Shown: piece after piece, positions 62,546-64,000 of the stretch | Layout: every line of letters starts with the position of its first letter | Numbering within the stretch: the stretch's first letter is position 1 | NCBI GenBank assembly: GCA_014379585.1 | Contig: JACMLN010000129.1 | Span: 1 to 64,000, forward strand | DNA length: 64,000 nt | Reading direction: 5' to 3' | Origin: Gloeobacterales cyanobacterium ES-bin-313 | GTDB taxonomy: Bacteria; Cyanobacteriota; Cyanobacteriia; Gloeobacterales; Gloeobacteraceae | The notes under the pieces: generated by a model | Seen by the model: only the letters and a program-made list of their open reading frames with translations | What the model was told of the DNA's origin: nothing | Database searches by the model: none | Position numbers and translations under genes: made by a program

Positions 62546-63031
62546 CTAATTAGCAACCCCTTGGCCAGAGGTGAGTGCTGGAGCACCATTTAACTGAATC
62601 GTAGAAGTGGTGGATAGTTCGCCCTGTTGCAAATAGGCAGTTGCAAAAGTGTTACTCGGTTTTTGCTTGAATTTGTCTGTACTGCGAACTGTATAAGTCG
62701 CCGTGTAAACGCCTTTCTGTACTTCTTTCAAGGAAACCGTATTATCTTTTCGATCGGTTGGCAAAGTAATCCAAACCTTCGATTTTGGCGTGCCCTGAAG
62801 CCGGAAGCTAAGCTTGGTTCCAGGCTTGAGCGTTTTAACTGGTTTGATTGTAAGGTTGTCGATCACAGGAGCCGTGATGGATGGTGTACTCGGATCTTTA
62901 TCTTGGGCAATCAACATGGGTAAGTTGTTAATTTCTGGTATTGCTTCAATTTGGAGAGGAGAAGCATTTAACAAGAGTAGAGAAATAGCCAGATCAATCA
63001 TGATCGCGATCCTTTCGATTAGTTTCTTCAT
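62546..63031 (-). CDS. Exported hypothetical protein
   Basis: A 161-residue protein with an N-terminal hydrophobic segment (IAIMIDLAISLLLLNASPLQIEA) that is probably a signal peptide or anchor. The mature part is predicted beta-rich (LKPGTKLSFRLQGTPKSKVWITLP, VSLKEVQKGVYTATYTV), like an immunoglobulin-type fold. No catalytic motif or known family is recognised. It is monocistronic. Confidence 0.6.
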   Translation of the reverse strand: MKKLIERIAIMIDLAISLLLLNASPLQIEAIPEINNLPMLIAQDKDPSTPSITAPVIDNLTIKPVKTLKPGTKLSFRLQGTPKSKVWITLPTDRKDNTVSLKEVQKGVYTATYTVRSTDKFKQKPSNTFATAYLQQGELSTTSTIQLNGAPALTSGQGVAN

Positions 63032-63132
63032 CTAATCAGCTTCTACGACCAACCACATTCTCCCCACGGGAGAAGATCATCGAAAACTTCTCTCTCTTTA
63101 GAGAGAAAAATTCCGATTGGTTTTACAGAAAA

Positions 63133-63900
63133 CTAGTCGTCGCTTTCTTCACTTTCTTCAGGAGTGACTGGTGTTGCACCCTCAATCGCTCCAAGGGGAT
63201 GCTGCGTTGGTAGACCTGCCGAGCGGGGAAAGACATCCATGCCTTTCTTGACTTTTTTAAGGACGACACAATGACGAATCGCCTGGGTTTCAGGTAATTG
63301 AAAAGCATCGATCTCGGCGATCTCAGCACCGAGGGCTGTACAGGCACGGGCAAGTTCGACTTCTTCTTGGACTTCCCAGCCACCTCGATAGAGAATCGCG
63401 GAGCCGCCCACTTTCACAAAAGGCAGGCCGTACTCCGCACAGACATTGGCAGGGGCAACAGCACGGAGGGTAGCAAGATCGTAACTGGCACGGTGATCGC
63501 GGCGATGGGCAAAGTCTTCGGCACGCCCTGTCAGGATCTGGGTGTTGGTCAATCCCAAACTCTGGACAGCGGAAGCAATAAACGCCGTTTTTTTGCGGAT
63601 CGAATCGACAAGGGCGACGTACCAGAAAGGACGACAAATGGCGATCGGTAGCCCCGGAAACCCTGCCCCCGTACCAATGTCGATCACACTGAGTTCCGCC
63701 TGGTCAAAAAGCGAAACGACCCCTCGCAGAGAATCCCAGAGATGTTTTTCCCAGAAGGCATCGCGTTCTGTAATCCGCGTCAAGTTGGCCTTGGTATTCC
63801 CTTTCAATACCAAGGCGTAAAGACTTTCGAACTGTCGGCTCTGTTCTGCGTCCGGCTGCCAGTCGAGGGTCGCCTGCCACCATTGCGCATCAAACGTCAT
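63133..63900 (-). CDS. rsmG: 16S rRNA (guanine-527 N7)-methyltransferase RsmG
   Basis: A 255-residue methyltransferase modifying G527 of 16S rRNA in the 530 loop. Characteristic motifs: NLTRITERDAFWEKHLWDSL, VIDIGTGAGFPGLPIAI (SAM site) and YDLATLRAVAPANVCAEYGLPFVKVGG. A C-terminal tail rich in Glu and Ser (EESEESDD) is extra. Its ATG overlaps the stop of the upstream gene by ATGA, so it is second in an operon. Confidence 0.94.
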   Translation of the reverse strand: MTFDAQWWQATLDWQPDAEQSRQFESLYALVLKGNTKANLTRITERDAFWEKHLWDSLRGVVSLFDQAELSVIDIGTGAGFPGLPIAICRPFWYVALVDSIRKKTAFIASAVQSLGLTNTQILTGRAEDFAHRRDHRASYDLATLRAVAPANVCAEYGLPFVKVGGSAILYRGGWEVQEEVELARACTALGAEIAEIDAFQLPETQAIRHCVVLKKVKKGMDVFPRSAGLPTQHPLGAIEGATPVTPEESEESDD

Positions 63901-64000
63901 TTAGGCGCTGTGCGATCAACGAAGCCACGCTTTGCTTGTTGGGGTGTGCAAACTGCATCCTTGAGCAGTTCTGAAACCACACGGCTTTGCTCTGGATTGA
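63897..64000 (-). CDS. C-terminal end of an unknown protein (partial)
   Basis: The last 33 codons of a gene continuing beyond the window. The readable end (NPEQSRVVSELLKDAV, then RGFVDRTAPK) stops with TGA, which overlaps the rsmG start codon as ATGA. The reading frame is supported by this coupling and by protein-like composition; the two other frames are less plausible. Function cannot be told from the tail. Confidence 0.6.
   Translation of the reverse strand, partial: NPEQSRVVSELLKDAVCTPQQAKRGFVDRTAPK

Noticed and set aside
1-64000. CRISPR array, integrase, transposase or rRNA operon
   Set aside because: No regularly spaced direct repeats, recombinase motifs or rRNA-like sequence were seen on reading both strands.

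Overview
The window is a continuous stretch of cyanobacterial chromosome. It opens in the last codons of psbA (photosystem II D1) and carries several families that are almost confined to cyanobacteria: a DUF3134 protein, a DUF2808 protein, the short GuaB3-type IMP dehydrogenase paralogue, a CCB-type cytochrome b6f assembly factor, Gap2, and a one-helix high-light-inducible protein. DnaE is encoded by one intact gene with no intein at the site where most cyanobacteria carry the split DnaE intein. From memory, that fits an early-branching lineage (Gloeobacter/Anthocerotibacter-like). This placement is an inference and was not tested. Base composition looks moderate (roughly half G+C by eye). GTG and TTG starts and ATGA/GTGA overlaps between genes are common.

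Layout. 0-2 kb: psbA end, holin-like membrane protein, msrB-msrA, tRNA-His. 2-11.8 kb: housekeeping genes (CCB factor, sigA, queA, the operon cysA / Rieske protein / DUF2808, a medium-chain dehydrogenase, a HAD phosphatase with a secreted M23 peptidase, HU, then tRNA-Trp-secE-nusG-secG). 11.9-15.3 kb: dnaE. 15.4-19.4 kb: an accessory island on the minus strand with three genes, an EAD2-containing protein of unknown N-terminal domain, a serine alpha/beta hydrolase, and a caspase-like peptidase that also ends in EAD2. 19.6-28.4 kb: argB with a coupled upstream gene, sdhB plus its HdrB-like partner, guaB3, a zinc peptidase, a methyltransferase and a secreted beta-propeller protein. 28.4-38.3 kb: more accessory content, namely a ferritin-like protein with a cupredoxin, an AT-rich gap, a lone PEP-CTERM protein, a STAND-type ATPase with a sigma-4-like C-terminus, an acyltransferase, a hybrid histidine kinase facing a response regulator, an MpsC-like protein and tRNA-Gly. 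38.3-47 kb: metabolism (saccharopine dehydrogenase-like protein, ubiX, gap2, rdgB, 5-formyl-THF cyclo-ligase, a chorismate-utilising synthase, gpmI). 47-56.5 kb: hydrolase, methyltransferase, Uma2 protein, dihaem peroxidase, then a PepSY protein, a TonB-dependent receptor and a B3 metallo-beta-lactamase. 56.5-64 kb: a paired M16 protease, nadE, a MoxR ATPase, an hli gene, small unknown genes, rsmG and the end of an unknown gene.

The most interesting element is the 15.5-19.3 kb cassette. Two of its proteins end in clearly paralogous EAD2 domains. EADs are death-fold-like adaptors known from bacterial conflict systems, and here they would join a caspase-like protease and a predicted lipase/esterase to an unrecognised domain. 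A convergent gene remnant on one side and a terminator-tailed leader region on the other suggest a transferred module. No CRISPR array, integrase, transposase or rRNA gene was recognised.
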